From: Leptolinea sp964397625
Lineage (GTDB): Bacteria; Chloroflexota; Anaerolineae; Anaerolineales; Anaerolineaceae
DNA: 64,000 bases
Reading direction: 5' to 3'
Assembly (NCBI GenBank): GCA_964397625.1
Contig: CAYNJT010000005.1
Coordinates: forward strand, 27,823 to 91,822
Part shown: in pieces, positions 1-8,207 of the stretch
How the letters are laid out: every line of letters begins with the position of its first letter
Numbering within the stretch: the first letter of the stretch is position 1
The notes under the pieces: generated by a model
Told to the model about the DNA's origin: nothing
Databases searched by the model: none
Seen by the model: only the letters and a program-made list of their open reading frames with translations
Translations under genes and position numbers: made by a program

Positions 1-2
1 TT

Positions 3-644
3 GTAGTTTTAATTCAAATCGTGTTACTTGTTTATCCAGTTGGAAGGTATTCAAAAATTCTCGGAATCCTGGGCGCAGCAGGTTTTTCAGGTCTGCCTTA
101 TACACCGAATAACACAGGACTGACAGGTTTCTCGTGGATTGGTTACATACCAGGTTTCATTTTCTTGTTTCCTGCCATCCTTGCATTTTGGAGCTTTTTT
201 CGAACTTTGTTTGAAAAAAAGAGTGTGGAAAACCTTTTAGCCGAGAGATGGTCCAATTTTGTTGCCCCCTCTGGTTTGATCTTGCCAGTGATAACTCCAT
301 GGATCATAACATTTTCCTGGCTTCCTAATCCTTTTCAATTTCAACTATCCATCCAGGCATTGATCATAACGTTTGGGGCCATCGGCCTTAATGCTGCAGA
401 AAAAATGAAACTTTTCACTATTGAAAACTTTGTTATGCGATATAAACACCTGATTAATAATCTTAGAGACCGAGTGGAAGTGTATCCTATTTTATTTTCC
501 ACAAGGCAACCTTCAATAGTTGAATTACTTCAAAAACCAGTTTTTTTCGTAACTGATTTGTTTGAAGGCGATGGTGGAATTATCTGGGCTGTTTTGTGCC
601 TTGTGCTTGTTGTTACGATTCTTAAAAGTTTTGGACTGTCATAA
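3..644 (+). CDS. Complex-I-like antiporter subunit, C-terminal part (5' truncated)
   Basis: The reading frame is open to the left window edge with no stop, so the true start lies outside; a GTG at 21 is only an internal codon or a poor start. The visible part is hydrophobic, with about four or five membrane segments. It contains an Ala-Gly-Phe-Ser-Gly-Leu-Pro loop resembling the AG(L/F)P loop late in NuoL/M/N and Mrp-type antiporter-like subunits. The stop TAA (642-644) abuts the next ATG, so it is co-transcribed with the two membrane genes downstream. Family membership is inferred from the loop, the hydrophobicity and the neighbour at 1226-2614; the exact subunit cannot be named. Confidence 0.55.
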   Translation, partial: VVLIQIVLLVYPVGRYSKILGILGAAGFSGLPYTPNNTGLTGFSWIGYIPGFIFLFPAILAFWSFFRTLFEKKSVENLLAERWSNFVAPSGLILPVITPWIITFSWLPNPFQFQLSIQALIITFGAIGLNAAEKMKLFTIENFVMRYKHLINNLRDRVEVYPILFSTRQPSIVELLQKPVFFVTDLFEGDGGIIWAVLCLVLVVTILKSFGLS

Positions 645-1229
645 ATGCTTCCTAATATTTCCATTATTGCTGTCCTGTGTCTGATCATTGCAACAACCAT
701 ACTGTTTGTCTTAAATCAATGGCGGTGGTTATCAATTGCCTGGGTGATTCAGGTATTTTGCGTGTTTTGGTTGACAACTCTCTCATGGACATTTGTTGAG
801 AGTGCTGTAAAGTTAATAGGAGGTTGGATTGCCATTGCCATTGTCAGTTCTACACACCCCGACTCAATTTTGGAAAAGGATGCTGTCGAAGTGACTTCAG
901 GTTTTGGATTCCGCTTTCTATCTTCTGCAATGATCTGGTTGGTGACCTTCTCAATCACACCGGTAATTCAAAATTTTTTCCCAGCCCGTGTTGAGATAAT
1001 CTGGGGCGGAGTTCTTCTGTTCTGTAGTGGGTTGTGGCAGGTGGGTCTTTCAAAAAATATTATTCGTACAATTATTGGGTTGATTACATTTATCAGCGGA
1101 TTTGAAGTTCTTTACGCTTCAGTCGAAAGTTCAGTGCTTGTATCAGGAATCTCAACATTTCTTACCATTGGATTGTCATGGTTGATAGTGTATTTCCACA
1201 CCAGTCAAACCCAAGGTGAACCGATATGA
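645..1229 (+). CDS. Hypothetical membrane protein in antiporter operon
   Basis: I do not recognise this family. The 194-residue product is almost wholly hydrophobic, with about six predicted membrane helices and a short polar segment near residues 65-85. It starts directly at the stop of the previous gene and overlaps the next gene by four bases (ATGA at 1226), which implies translational coupling. Its position between two antiporter-like subunits suggests a small subunit of the same ion-translocating membrane complex, as NuoJ/NuoK-like or Mrp small subunits are. That role is inference from context only. Confidence 0.5.
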   Translation: MLPNISIIAVLCLIIATTILFVLNQWRWLSIAWVIQVFCVFWLTTLSWTFVESAVKLIGGWIAIAIVSSTHPDSILEKDAVEVTSGFGFRFLSSAMIWLVTFSITPVIQNFFPARVEIIWGGVLLFCSGLWQVGLSKNIIRTIIGLITFISGFEVLYASVESSVLVSGISTFLTIGLSWLIVYFHTSQTQGEPI

Positions 1230-2614
1230 ACGCGCCGAGCATTTGGATAGGTTTTCCCGGGCTTCTGGCTGTTTACCTGTGGATTACAAAGGTACATGAG
1301 CGGCGAACGTTGTTTACAGGCCTTGGCGCCTCACTATTTTTCATTATTACTGGCAGCCTTATTCCCATTGGAAAGCCAGTTTTTCAAATCGGCGAAACAA
1401 CACTTCAAATCTCACCCTCATTGGAATTACTGGGACGCCGTTTTACGTTGGGAAATGGCGATCAGGTATTTGTCTCTCTGGTCTTCTTGATTCTCTTTTT
1501 ATTTTTGAGCATGTCATTTGTTGTGGATATTCCGATACGATTTGTTCCGATTGGATTCATGCTGGCAAGCCTGTTTCTGGCCGCGTTATCGGTGCAACCA
1601 TTTTTATTCGCGGCACTAATTCTAGAAATTTGCGTTATTCTTTCTGTTGTGTTGGTTTCCAAATTCGGAGTCATGCCAACGACTGGCGTTATTCGCTTTT
1701 TGGTGTTTCAATCTCTGGCAATGCCATTCATGTTGGCCTCCGGGTGGGTTTTGTCAGCTGTTGAAGCCAATCCCACAGAGACAAGATTGATTATTCAATC
1801 CCTGATCCTTATTGGATTGGGTTTCTCCTTCTGGCTTGGAGTTTTTCCTTTCAACAGTTGGATGCCACAATTATCTGCAGAAAAGCCGCCATTTATTGTT
1901 GGCTTTGTTTTGCTGTTATTTAATACGGCCACTCTTATCCTGGTAATCCGGTATCTTGATGGATTTGTCTGGCTTAGGGATGATGCTCGAATATTTATTG
2001 TTCTGCGTTTTATGGGAATTGTTATGCTGACAAGCAGCGCTTTACAATTCCTGGTTGAAAAAAACATTTTTAAAACGACTGCGTTTATTGTCTCCTATGA
2101 AACAGGATTATCTTTGATCGCGTTAAGCTTGAATCAAGTAAATGGGTGGAACTCCTTTGTATTAATGTTCATCCCGCGGATATTATCCATAGTACTATGG
2201 GTATTATTGCTGACATATATCCAGCAAAGTAGTAATCCAGATGAAACCGAAGGAAAGAAAAAAATTGATAGATGGGTATTACCCGGATTTGCGTTGTCAG
2301 TTTTTTCCGTTGCTGGTTTTCCATTACTGCCTGGTTTTATTACCAGAATTACAATTTTTTCCAATCTGGTAAAAGTTGATCTCCCAGGGTTGGTTTGGAT
2401 TTCTGGAGCCACTGTAGTATTTCTTATTGCCAGTATTCGATTTTTATGGCGCGTTCGGATGGATTTTCCGATAGGGAATGATACGGAGATGAACCGAATA
2501 GAAAAGAGCTATTTTATATTTTTATATTCTTGCATGATCCTTACCGGATTATTCCCTCAGTTCGTTCTTCGAGGATTGCTTTCGATGTTGCAGTCATTTC
2601 CAAATTTGAAATAG
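1226..2614 (+). CDS. Divergent NuoL/M/N-like proton antiporter subunit
   Basis: A 462-residue polytopic protein with about 12-14 predicted helices. The central part (about residues 125-370) has the layout of the proton-translocating antiporter-like family of complex I, hydrogenase-4 and Mrp antiporters. It includes a conserved-looking Phe-Pro-Phe-Asn-Ser-Trp-Met-Pro stretch (near residue 208) and the late Val-Ala-Gly-Phe-Pro loop (near residue 356). It is last in a three-gene operon that begins left of the window. The sequence is clearly diverged from standard NuoN/NuoM, so the partner enzyme (NADH, ferredoxin or cation/proton antiport) cannot be told from here. Confidence 0.65.
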   Translation: MNAPSIWIGFPGLLAVYLWITKVHERRTLFTGLGASLFFIITGSLIPIGKPVFQIGETTLQISPSLELLGRRFTLGNGDQVFVSLVFLILFLFLSMSFVVDIPIRFVPIGFMLASLFLAALSVQPFLFAALILEICVILSVVLVSKFGVMPTTGVIRFLVFQSLAMPFMLASGWVLSAVEANPTETRLIIQSLILIGLGFSFWLGVFPFNSWMPQLSAEKPPFIVGFVLLLFNTATLILVIRYLDGFVWLRDDARIFIVLRFMGIVMLTSSALQFLVEKNIFKTTAFIVSYETGLSLIALSLNQVNGWNSFVLMFIPRILSIVLWVLLLTYIQQSSNPDETEGKKKIDRWVLPGFALSVFSVAGFPLLPGFITRITIFSNLVKVDLPGLVWISGATVVFLIASIRFLWRVRMDFPIGNDTEMNRIEKSYFIFLYSCMILTGLFPQFVLRGLLSMLQSFPNLK

Positions 2615-2627
2615 AAAATTGTCTGAA

Positions 2628-2636
2628 TGGTATAAT
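2628..2636 (+). promoter_or_regulatory. Extended -10 promoter before coiled-coil/selB operon
   Basis: TGGTATAAT is a perfect -10 with the TGn extension, placed 28 bases before the ATG at 2664. A TTGAAA at 2606-2611 is a possible -35, but the spacer of 19 is long; extended -10 promoters do not require a good -35. It follows the stop of the antiporter operon (2614) closely. Confidence 0.55.
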
Positions 2637-2663
2637 TTTTGAAACCATTTGGAAGGGAAACGC

Positions 2664-3842
2664 ATGGATTTAGACCAGCTCAATAAGAAAATCGAATGGC
2701 TTGATGAGGAACGCCGTAAAGATAAGACCACCATTGCCATGCTGGTGGAACGTCTGACCGTACTTGAGGGTACAGTCTCCGGCGCGGCTCAGGATGTGAA
2801 AGCTATACAAAGCGAGACCAGCCGCTTCACAACAATTACTGCGAAGACAGAACAGATTCAAACTTCGCTAAGTGCACTAAAAGTTGAACTTTTAAAAAAT
2901 ATTGAATTAAGTGAAAAAGCAAGAACTGACGCAATGCGTGAAACGGAAAAAGTCCGCCTGGCTGAAGTGGATTCACTAAATAAAGCCATCGCGGAATTAA
3001 AGAAGAAACTGGAAGCCATATCTGAAATTAAGAGGGCATTACAGGTAAGACAGGAAGAAGAATTCCGGTTAAACAGACTCTTGGGAGAAACAGACAAAAA
3101 AATTTCTGAGATCTCCCACGGCGATGAAGAGTACAAACGATCTTTACGGTTACTGGAAGAAAGCAGAAGGCAGGATTCCAAACGCTTATCAGACCTTTCT
3201 GGCGAAGTGACGGCAATACGCAAGCGCCAGGATGAACAGCGTGGAAAAGTGGACCTGACAACAGATTCAACACGAAAGCTGGAAATGCGTGTAGCTGAAT
3301 TACTGGCGGCTGAAACTGAAAGACGCCAGCAGGTCAATTCTTTCATTGAAAAACAGACTCTTCAACAAGTGGAACGTGACCGCACATGGAAAGAATGGCA
3401 GGATCGTTTTTCCGCTTTTGAAAAACAAACTGCCGCGATAGACGCTCAATTGCAGACCCTGGAATCAATGCAAAGAGCGGTTAAACGATCTCAAGATTCG
3501 TTTGATGAGATTACTCAAAAATTTGAACGCCGGATCAATGAGATTACGGAAATGTCGCGCATTAATGAAGATAGATTCAGACAGGAGTGGGGGGGATTCA
3601 AGAATGACGACCAGAAGCGTTGGACAAATTATTCATTAAGTCAAGAAGAACAATTCCGCGAGATCCAACGGCAACTAGAAAAATATCAGGATAGACTGGC
3701 AAAACTGGAAGACCTGACACAAGAAATCAGCGATCTTCTGACACAGGTAAACGAAGAAACGCAAAAGAGACTTCAGTCTATGGTAACCATGACTCATTCG
3801 TGGGCAGAAGAGTATAACCAGATTATAAAAACTAACGGTTAG
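2664..3842 (+). CDS. Long coiled-coil protein of unknown function
   Basis: The ATG at 2664 is chosen over an upstream TTG (2649) because GGAAGGG (2651-2657) sits six bases before it. The 392-residue product has no signal peptide or membrane helix. It is made almost entirely of charged heptad-like helix rich in Glu, Lys, Arg and Gln, typical of a long coiled coil, with only a short C-terminal tail breaking the pattern. The stop is three bases before the selB ATG, so the two are one operon. No enzymatic motif is visible; a structural or chromosome-associated role is possible, but nothing in the sequence settles it. Confidence 0.65.
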   Translation: MDLDQLNKKIEWLDEERRKDKTTIAMLVERLTVLEGTVSGAAQDVKAIQSETSRFTTITAKTEQIQTSLSALKVELLKNIELSEKARTDAMRETEKVRLAEVDSLNKAIAELKKKLEAISEIKRALQVRQEEEFRLNRLLGETDKKISEISHGDEEYKRSLRLLEESRRQDSKRLSDLSGEVTAIRKRQDEQRGKVDLTTDSTRKLEMRVAELLAAETERRQQVNSFIEKQTLQQVERDRTWKEWQDRFSAFEKQTAAIDAQLQTLESMQRAVKRSQDSFDEITQKFERRINEITEMSRINEDRFRQEWGGFKNDDQKRWTNYSLSQEEQFREIQRQLEKYQDRLAKLEDLTQEISDLLTQVNEETQKRLQSMVTMTHSWAEEYNQIIKTNG

Positions 3843-3845
3843 ACC

Positions 3846-5750
3846 ATGATAGTTGTTGGAACAGCCGGGCATGTTGACCACGGGAAATCCTCTCTGGTCA
3901 AATCATTGACGGGAGTTGACCCTGATCGGCTGAAAGAAGAAAAAACCAGAGAGATGACCATTGATTTGGGATTTGCCTGGTTTGTTCTTCCTAATGGAGT
4001 AACAGTCAGCTTAATTGATGTTCCTGGTCATCGGGATTTTATTGAAAACATGCTCGCGGGCGTCGGTGGGATGGATGCTGTGATTTTTGTTATTGCCGCC
4101 GATGAAGGTATTATGCCGCAGACCAGGGAACATTTGGCAATTCTTGACCTTCTAGAAATTTCAACTGGAGTTATCGTACTGACGAAATGTGATTTGGTGT
4201 CTGATATTGAGTGGCTTGATTTAATCAAAAAAGATGTCCGTCAAGCCGTAGTGAATACATTTCTCGAAAAAGCACCTATTATTCCATTTTCTTCAAAGAA
4301 TGGTTGGGGGTCGACTGAACTAATTGCCGCTCTTGAGGAAGTATTGTCAAGAATTCCTCAACGGATAATCTCAAATACTCCGAGACTTAGTCTTGACCGT
4401 GTTTTTTCGATCAAAGGATTTGGAACAATTGTGACTGGTACTTTGCTTGATGGGATTCTCAATGTGGGAGACGAGATTATCATATATCCTTCAAGGAAAC
4501 AGGGACGCATACGGGGAATTCAATCGCATAACCAGTTTTTGAAAAAAATTCTACCAGGTTCACGAGTTGCTATAAATATTTCAGGATTGGAAGTCAAGGA
4601 TCTTCACAGAGGTGATCTTCTTACAACGTCAATTAACTTCCAGCCATCCTTAAGGGTAAACACCTGGGTGAAAATCCTGCCTGATGCTAACAGAGGATTG
4701 CAGCAAAATGATGAAATACAGGTATTTCACCTGGCAGCGAAAAGGATGGGAAAAGCACGAATAATCGGAAAAGATAGAATTTCACCAGGTGAAAACGGGT
4801 ATGTTCAGATTGAGTTTGCCATTCCATTGCCGGTGGAAAAGAGGGATCGTTTCATTATTCGATATCCATCACCGGAGGAAACCATAGGAGGTGGAATCAT
4901 TCTTGATACATGCGTGTCTCGAAGATTTCGCCAGAATAATGCTGATGACCTGGAGCTTGTCAGAGTCGCTCATTCAGGAACTTCTGAACAAAAGCTGGAA
5001 TCGCTAATCAATAAGAAAGAGACCGTTAAAGTAAAAGAAATTGTTGGATTATCTGATATTCCAGGTGATGAGTGTATTTCTCTGGTTTCATCAATGATAG
5101 AAAATGGCAGTTTGATCGATCTTTCACAGGACGAAGGTGAATTTCTGGAGAAAACTGTAACCACAGTAACCAGATGGAATATTCAACTTGATAAAATCCA
5201 TAGACTCCTGTCAGATTTTCACAAAAGGCATCCTTTGCGTATCGGTATGTCAAGGGAAGAGCTTTGCATGAGACTTAAAAAAGATTGTAATAGCTTTGAT
5301 CGGATATTACTAAGTTTGAAAAACAACGAAAGTCTGGTGCAAGAAAACGGAATTTTACGATTGTTGGAACACAGAGTAGTTTTAACCAATGAGCATTTGA
5401 GAAGAATTTCAAAATTTAACAAAATCTGGGATGCTAATCCCTATTCTCCGCCTGGAGTGGAAATGGCTCGAAGTATTCTTGGGGAAGAATTGCTGGGATA
5501 TCTGATGGATACGGGTCAGGTTATTCAACTGGCCGACGATATCATCTTTCGTGAGCAAGAATCTATTGAAATGTATAATTTTGTAATCAGAACAATTGTA
5601 GACAATGGAAGCGTGTCAGTTGCTGAATTTCGCGATCGGTTTGGAACTTCTCGCAAGTTTGCACTGGCATATCTTGAGTATCTTGACAAAAAAGGGTTGA
5701 CGATTCGTGATGGTGATGGGCGGAAATTGACTGGGAATATTAATAAATGA
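3846..5750 (+). CDS. selB: Selenocysteine-specific elongation factor SelB
   Basis: A translational GTPase that delivers Sec-tRNA to UGA codons marked by a SECIS hairpin. The GTP-binding motifs are clear: G1 GHVDHGKS (8-15), switch I around Met37-Thr38, G3 DVPGH (58-62) and G4 TKCD (113-116). The N-terminus begins immediately at the G1 strand, as in SelB and unlike EF-Tu. Elongation-factor beta-barrels follow, and the last 200 residues are a winged-helix-rich region used by SelB for SECIS binding. The 634-residue length is normal. selA, selD and tRNA-Sec are not in the window. The 3' end overlaps the convergent rsmI by 11 bases. Confidence 0.93.
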   Translation: MIVVGTAGHVDHGKSSLVKSLTGVDPDRLKEEKTREMTIDLGFAWFVLPNGVTVSLIDVPGHRDFIENMLAGVGGMDAVIFVIAADEGIMPQTREHLAILDLLEISTGVIVLTKCDLVSDIEWLDLIKKDVRQAVVNTFLEKAPIIPFSSKNGWGSTELIAALEEVLSRIPQRIISNTPRLSLDRVFSIKGFGTIVTGTLLDGILNVGDEIIIYPSRKQGRIRGIQSHNQFLKKILPGSRVAINISGLEVKDLHRGDLLTTSINFQPSLRVNTWVKILPDANRGLQQNDEIQVFHLAAKRMGKARIIGKDRISPGENGYVQIEFAIPLPVEKRDRFIIRYPSPEETIGGGIILDTCVSRRFRQNNADDLELVRVAHSGTSEQKLESLINKKETVKVKEIVGLSDIPGDECISLVSSMIENGSLIDLSQDEGEFLEKTVTTVTRWNIQLDKIHRLLSDFHKRHPLRIGMSREELCMRLKKDCNSFDRILLSLKNNESLVQENGILRLLEHRVVLTNEHLRRISKFNKIWDANPYSPPGVEMARSILGEELLGYLMDTGQVIQLADDIIFREQESIEMYNFVIRTIVDNGSVSVAEFRDRFGTSRKFALAYLEYLDKKGLTIRDGDGRKLTGNINK

Positions 5751-6423
5751 TCAAAATAAATTCAGCCTTTTTCCCTCCCGCTTGCTTCACAATTTCACCA
5801 AGATTCCCCCGATAGATAATCTCTCCAGGAAGAGTAAGATCACAGGCTAAAACGGCCTTTCTGCCTGAACCGAAGGTTTTTATGGCATCCCGAAGTACTG
5901 TTTCCATCCGATAGGGAGTATCCATAATGATGATCGGAATATGCATCTTCCGTAAATATTCAAGCATTGCCATGCGTTCATCCGGCTGACGGGGTAAAAA
6001 GCCGGCAAAGTAGAATTTATAAAGCGGGTTATCCAGAATAGAAAGGGCGGCGGTAAGCGAGGAAGCGCCCGGAATGGGAACGACCCTCGCACCAATGCCA
6101 AGAGCGCGTTCTATGATCCGGGCACCAGGATCAGAAAAAACTGGTGTGCCGCAATCCGTGATCAATGCGAGTGAAGCTCCGGATAATAGCCGTTCCTGGA
6201 TGTGATCGCCAACCTGTGCTTCATTATGTTCACTGGCTACAATCCATTCCTTGACTTCAATACCAATACTACGGGCAAGTTTTGAGCCGATCTTACGATC
6301 TTCACATATAACCGCATCCGCGTCGCGAAGAATATCCACCGCGCGCAATGTTATGTCACGTGGATTACCAATTGGTGTAGCCACAATATAGAGGATACCC
6401 AGTTTGATGTTGCGAAGATCCAT
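5740..6423 (-). CDS. rsmI: 16S rRNA (cytidine1402-2'-O)-methyltransferase RsmI
   Basis: A SAM-dependent tetrapyrrole-methylase-fold enzyme that 2'-O-methylates C1402 in the decoding centre of 16S rRNA. The signature VATPIGNPRDIT lies at residues 14-25, CEDRK at 40-44 and DCGTPVFSDPG at 90-100, followed by the PIPGASS loop (117-122). At 227 residues it is shorter than the usual 270-290 because the small C-terminal helical domain is absent; the catalytic domain is complete. It converges on selB with an 11-base overlap. The next gene upstream on this strand (metal permease) starts 19 bases away, so it may be cotranscribed. Confidence 0.92.
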   Translation of the reverse strand: MDLRNIKLGILYIVATPIGNPRDITLRAVDILRDADAVICEDRKIGSKLARSIGIEVKEWIVASEHNEAQVGDHIQERLLSGASLALITDCGTPVFSDPGARIIERALGIGARVVPIPGASSLTAALSILDNPLYKFYFAGFLPRQPDERMAMLEYLRKMHIPIIIMDTPYRMETVLRDAIKTFGSGRKAVLACDLTLPGEIIYRGNLGEIVKQAGGKKAEFILIIY

Positions 6424-6441
6424 ATTTATACCTAAATTCGT

Positions 6442-7269
6442 TTAAATCCGTAATATACCTTTTCGTGGTGAGAAAAGAAAGGCGACCACGAAGAAGACTG
6501 TGGATATCAGAACAATCGCAGAACCGGAGGCGATGCTTATGTAATAACTGAGATATAGTCCTAAAATGCTGGAACTGATACCAAATAGTACAGAAAATAT
6601 CATCATGCGGGAAAGGCGGTTTGTCAATAAATAAGCTGTTGCAGCCGGGGTTACCAACATGGCTGCCACCAAACCAATCCCAACCGTTTGCAATGATGCA
6701 ACGATGGTTAGTGAAATCAATATAAGCAATAACGTCCGAAGTCTTTCCACTGGAAGTTCCAGAGTTGTGGCAAGAACTGGATCAAAAGAGATGATCTTGA
6801 AAGGCCGGTAAAAGACCAGTATCAAACCAATAATGACTACAGCCAGAATGGCGATTTGCGTGAGGTCAGAGGCACCGACACCCAGAATATCTCCGAAGAG
6901 TATGTGACTGAGGTCTACGGCATATGAACGAATTGTGCTGATAATGGCGATTCCCAACGCGAGAGCTGCGGAAAATAACACACCGATTGCCGTATCTTCG
7001 CGAATTGTCCCCCGGCGGGAAAAGAAACCAATTCCCAGGGCGACAATTATGGATGCTGCCAGAGCGCCAAGCATCAAATTCCAACCGGCTAGGTATGCAA
7101 TAGCGATTCCAGGCAATATGGCATGAGCTAACGCGTCACCCAAAAATGCCATGGAACGTAATACAACATAACAACCGATCATGGAACATACCGTACCAAC
7201 AATCACTGCGGCCATCAAGCCTCGTTGCATAAATTCATACGACAACGGTTGGGAAATCCAATCGATCAT
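6442..7269 (-). CDS. Metal-ion ABC transporter permease (ZnuB/MntB/SitC family)
   Basis: Integral membrane permease of the ABC-3 family that imports Zn, Mn or Fe. The 275 residues contain about eight or nine helices and the family segment around GDALAHAILPGIAIAYL (44-60). Its ATG overlaps the stop of the ATPase gene by four bases (ATGA, 7266-7269), so the pair is translationally coupled. No substrate-binding lipoprotein gene is adjacent. The metal cannot be assigned from the permease; the operator in front of the operon points to a Fur-superfamily regulator. Confidence 0.88.
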   Translation of the reverse strand: MIDWISQPLSYEFMQRGLMAAVIVGTVCSMIGCYVVLRSMAFLGDALAHAILPGIAIAYLAGWNLMLGALAASIIVALGIGFFSRRGTIREDTAIGVLFSAALALGIAIISTIRSYAVDLSHILFGDILGVGASDLTQIAILAVVIIGLILVFYRPFKIISFDPVLATTLELPVERLRTLLLILISLTIVASLQTVGIGLVAAMLVTPAATAYLLTNRLSRMMIFSVLFGISSSILGLYLSYYISIASGSAIVLISTVFFVVAFLFSPRKGILRI

Positions 7270-8105
7270 AAATGATCCTCCATCTGTTCTTCAGGAGGAC
7301 AGCAATGATCTACCACCGCGGCACCATCCAACATATATAGTTGTTCCCCGAATGCCGATATCAAATTATCGCGATTCATGATCTCTTGGGAAGCGCCGTA
7401 CGCAATCAACCGGCGTTTTAGTAGAATGACTGCGTCAAATCTCTTCGCGGCCATATTCAGATCATGCGTTGAAACCAGTACAGTCACGTTTTGTCTTTTC
7501 AATTCAGACAACAGGGTAAACGTGGCTTCCTGGGTTGAAAAATCGACACCATTAAAAGGTTCATCCATAAGAAGAATATGCGGTTCTTGGGCAATAGCTC
7601 GTGCCAGAAAGACCCGTTGGAGCTGTCCACCGGATAGTTCGGTCAAAGAAAGATTGGACAGTTTCGTTATATTCAACCTTTCCATTGCCATATCGACCAT
7701 GGTTTGATCTTTCCCCCCCGGTTTTTTAAGCAATCCGTAGTGACGATATCGTCCCATCATGATTACTTCTCGAACTGTGATGGGAAAGCGCAAATCAACC
7801 TCTTCACGCTGGGGAACATATGCGACACAATAATCATGCCCACCGAGAGGTTTCGCGTGAATCTGAATGCTGCCTGTATCAGGTGTAACCAGACCGACAA
7901 GAACTTTAAATAGTGTGGATTTACCAGCGCCATTCGGGCCGACTACTGCCACTTGCTGGCCATGAGGAATGGAAAAGGAAACGTGATCCAGCGCAGGCCA
8001 ACCGCCGTAAAAGACACTGACATCATTAAAATCCAATCTGGCCGGAGTCGTTGAGGTAATAGAAGAGTGATTTATGAGATTCTCCAGACAAAAACCATAA
8101 GTCAA
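7266..8105 (-). CDS. Metal-ion ABC transporter ATP-binding protein
   Basis: ATPase of the manganese/zinc/iron import family. With the start proposed here, Walker A GPNGAGKST is at residues 56-64. The signature LSGGQLQRVFLARA and Walker B ILLMDEPFNGVD follow, and the switch His is in STHDLN. The frame is open up to an ATG at 8141, but that ATG lies inside a strong promoter and operator (8134-8161), so it cannot be transcribed as a start. The TTG at 8103-8105, with AGGAAAG seven to eight bases upstream, gives a 279-residue protein and is preferred. It is coupled to the permease by a four-base overlap. Confidence 0.88.
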   Translation of the reverse strand: MTYGFCLENLINHSSITSTTPARLDFNDVSVFYGGWPALDHVSFSIPHGQQVAVVGPNGAGKSTLFKVLVGLVTPDTGSIQIHAKPLGGHDYCVAYVPQREEVDLRFPITVREVIMMGRYRHYGLLKKPGGKDQTMVDMAMERLNITKLSNLSLTELSGGQLQRVFLARAIAQEPHILLMDEPFNGVDFSTQEATFTLLSELKRQNVTVLVSTHDLNMAAKRFDAVILLKRRLIAYGASQEIMNRDNLISAFGEQLYMLDGAAVVDHCCPPEEQMEDHL

Positions 8106-8133
8106 TAATTCTTTCCTATTGAAAAACATTATC

Positions 8134-8161
8134 ATTATCATTGAAACCTATGGCTTGTCAA
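8134..8161 (-). promoter_or_regulatory. Promoter with overlapping Fur-type metal box
   Basis: On the minus strand, TTGACA (8161-8156), a 16-base spacer and GATAAT (8139-8134) form a good sigma-70 promoter for the metal ABC operon. The -10 lies inside AATGATAATGATAATG, which contains two direct GATAAT hexamers and matches the repeat unit of Fur/Zur/Mur operators. A repressor bound there would block polymerase, giving metal-dependent repression. The promoter match is direct; the regulator is inferred. Confidence 0.55.
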
Positions 8162-8207
8162 GAGTTTGATAAAATAGAAACTTGATAAACAACAATAAGA
8201 TGCCTAT

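Noticed and set aside
8103..8141. Upstream ATG codons as start of the metal ABC ATPase
   Set aside because: They lie inside the -10 and operator of the operon and would not be within the transcript.
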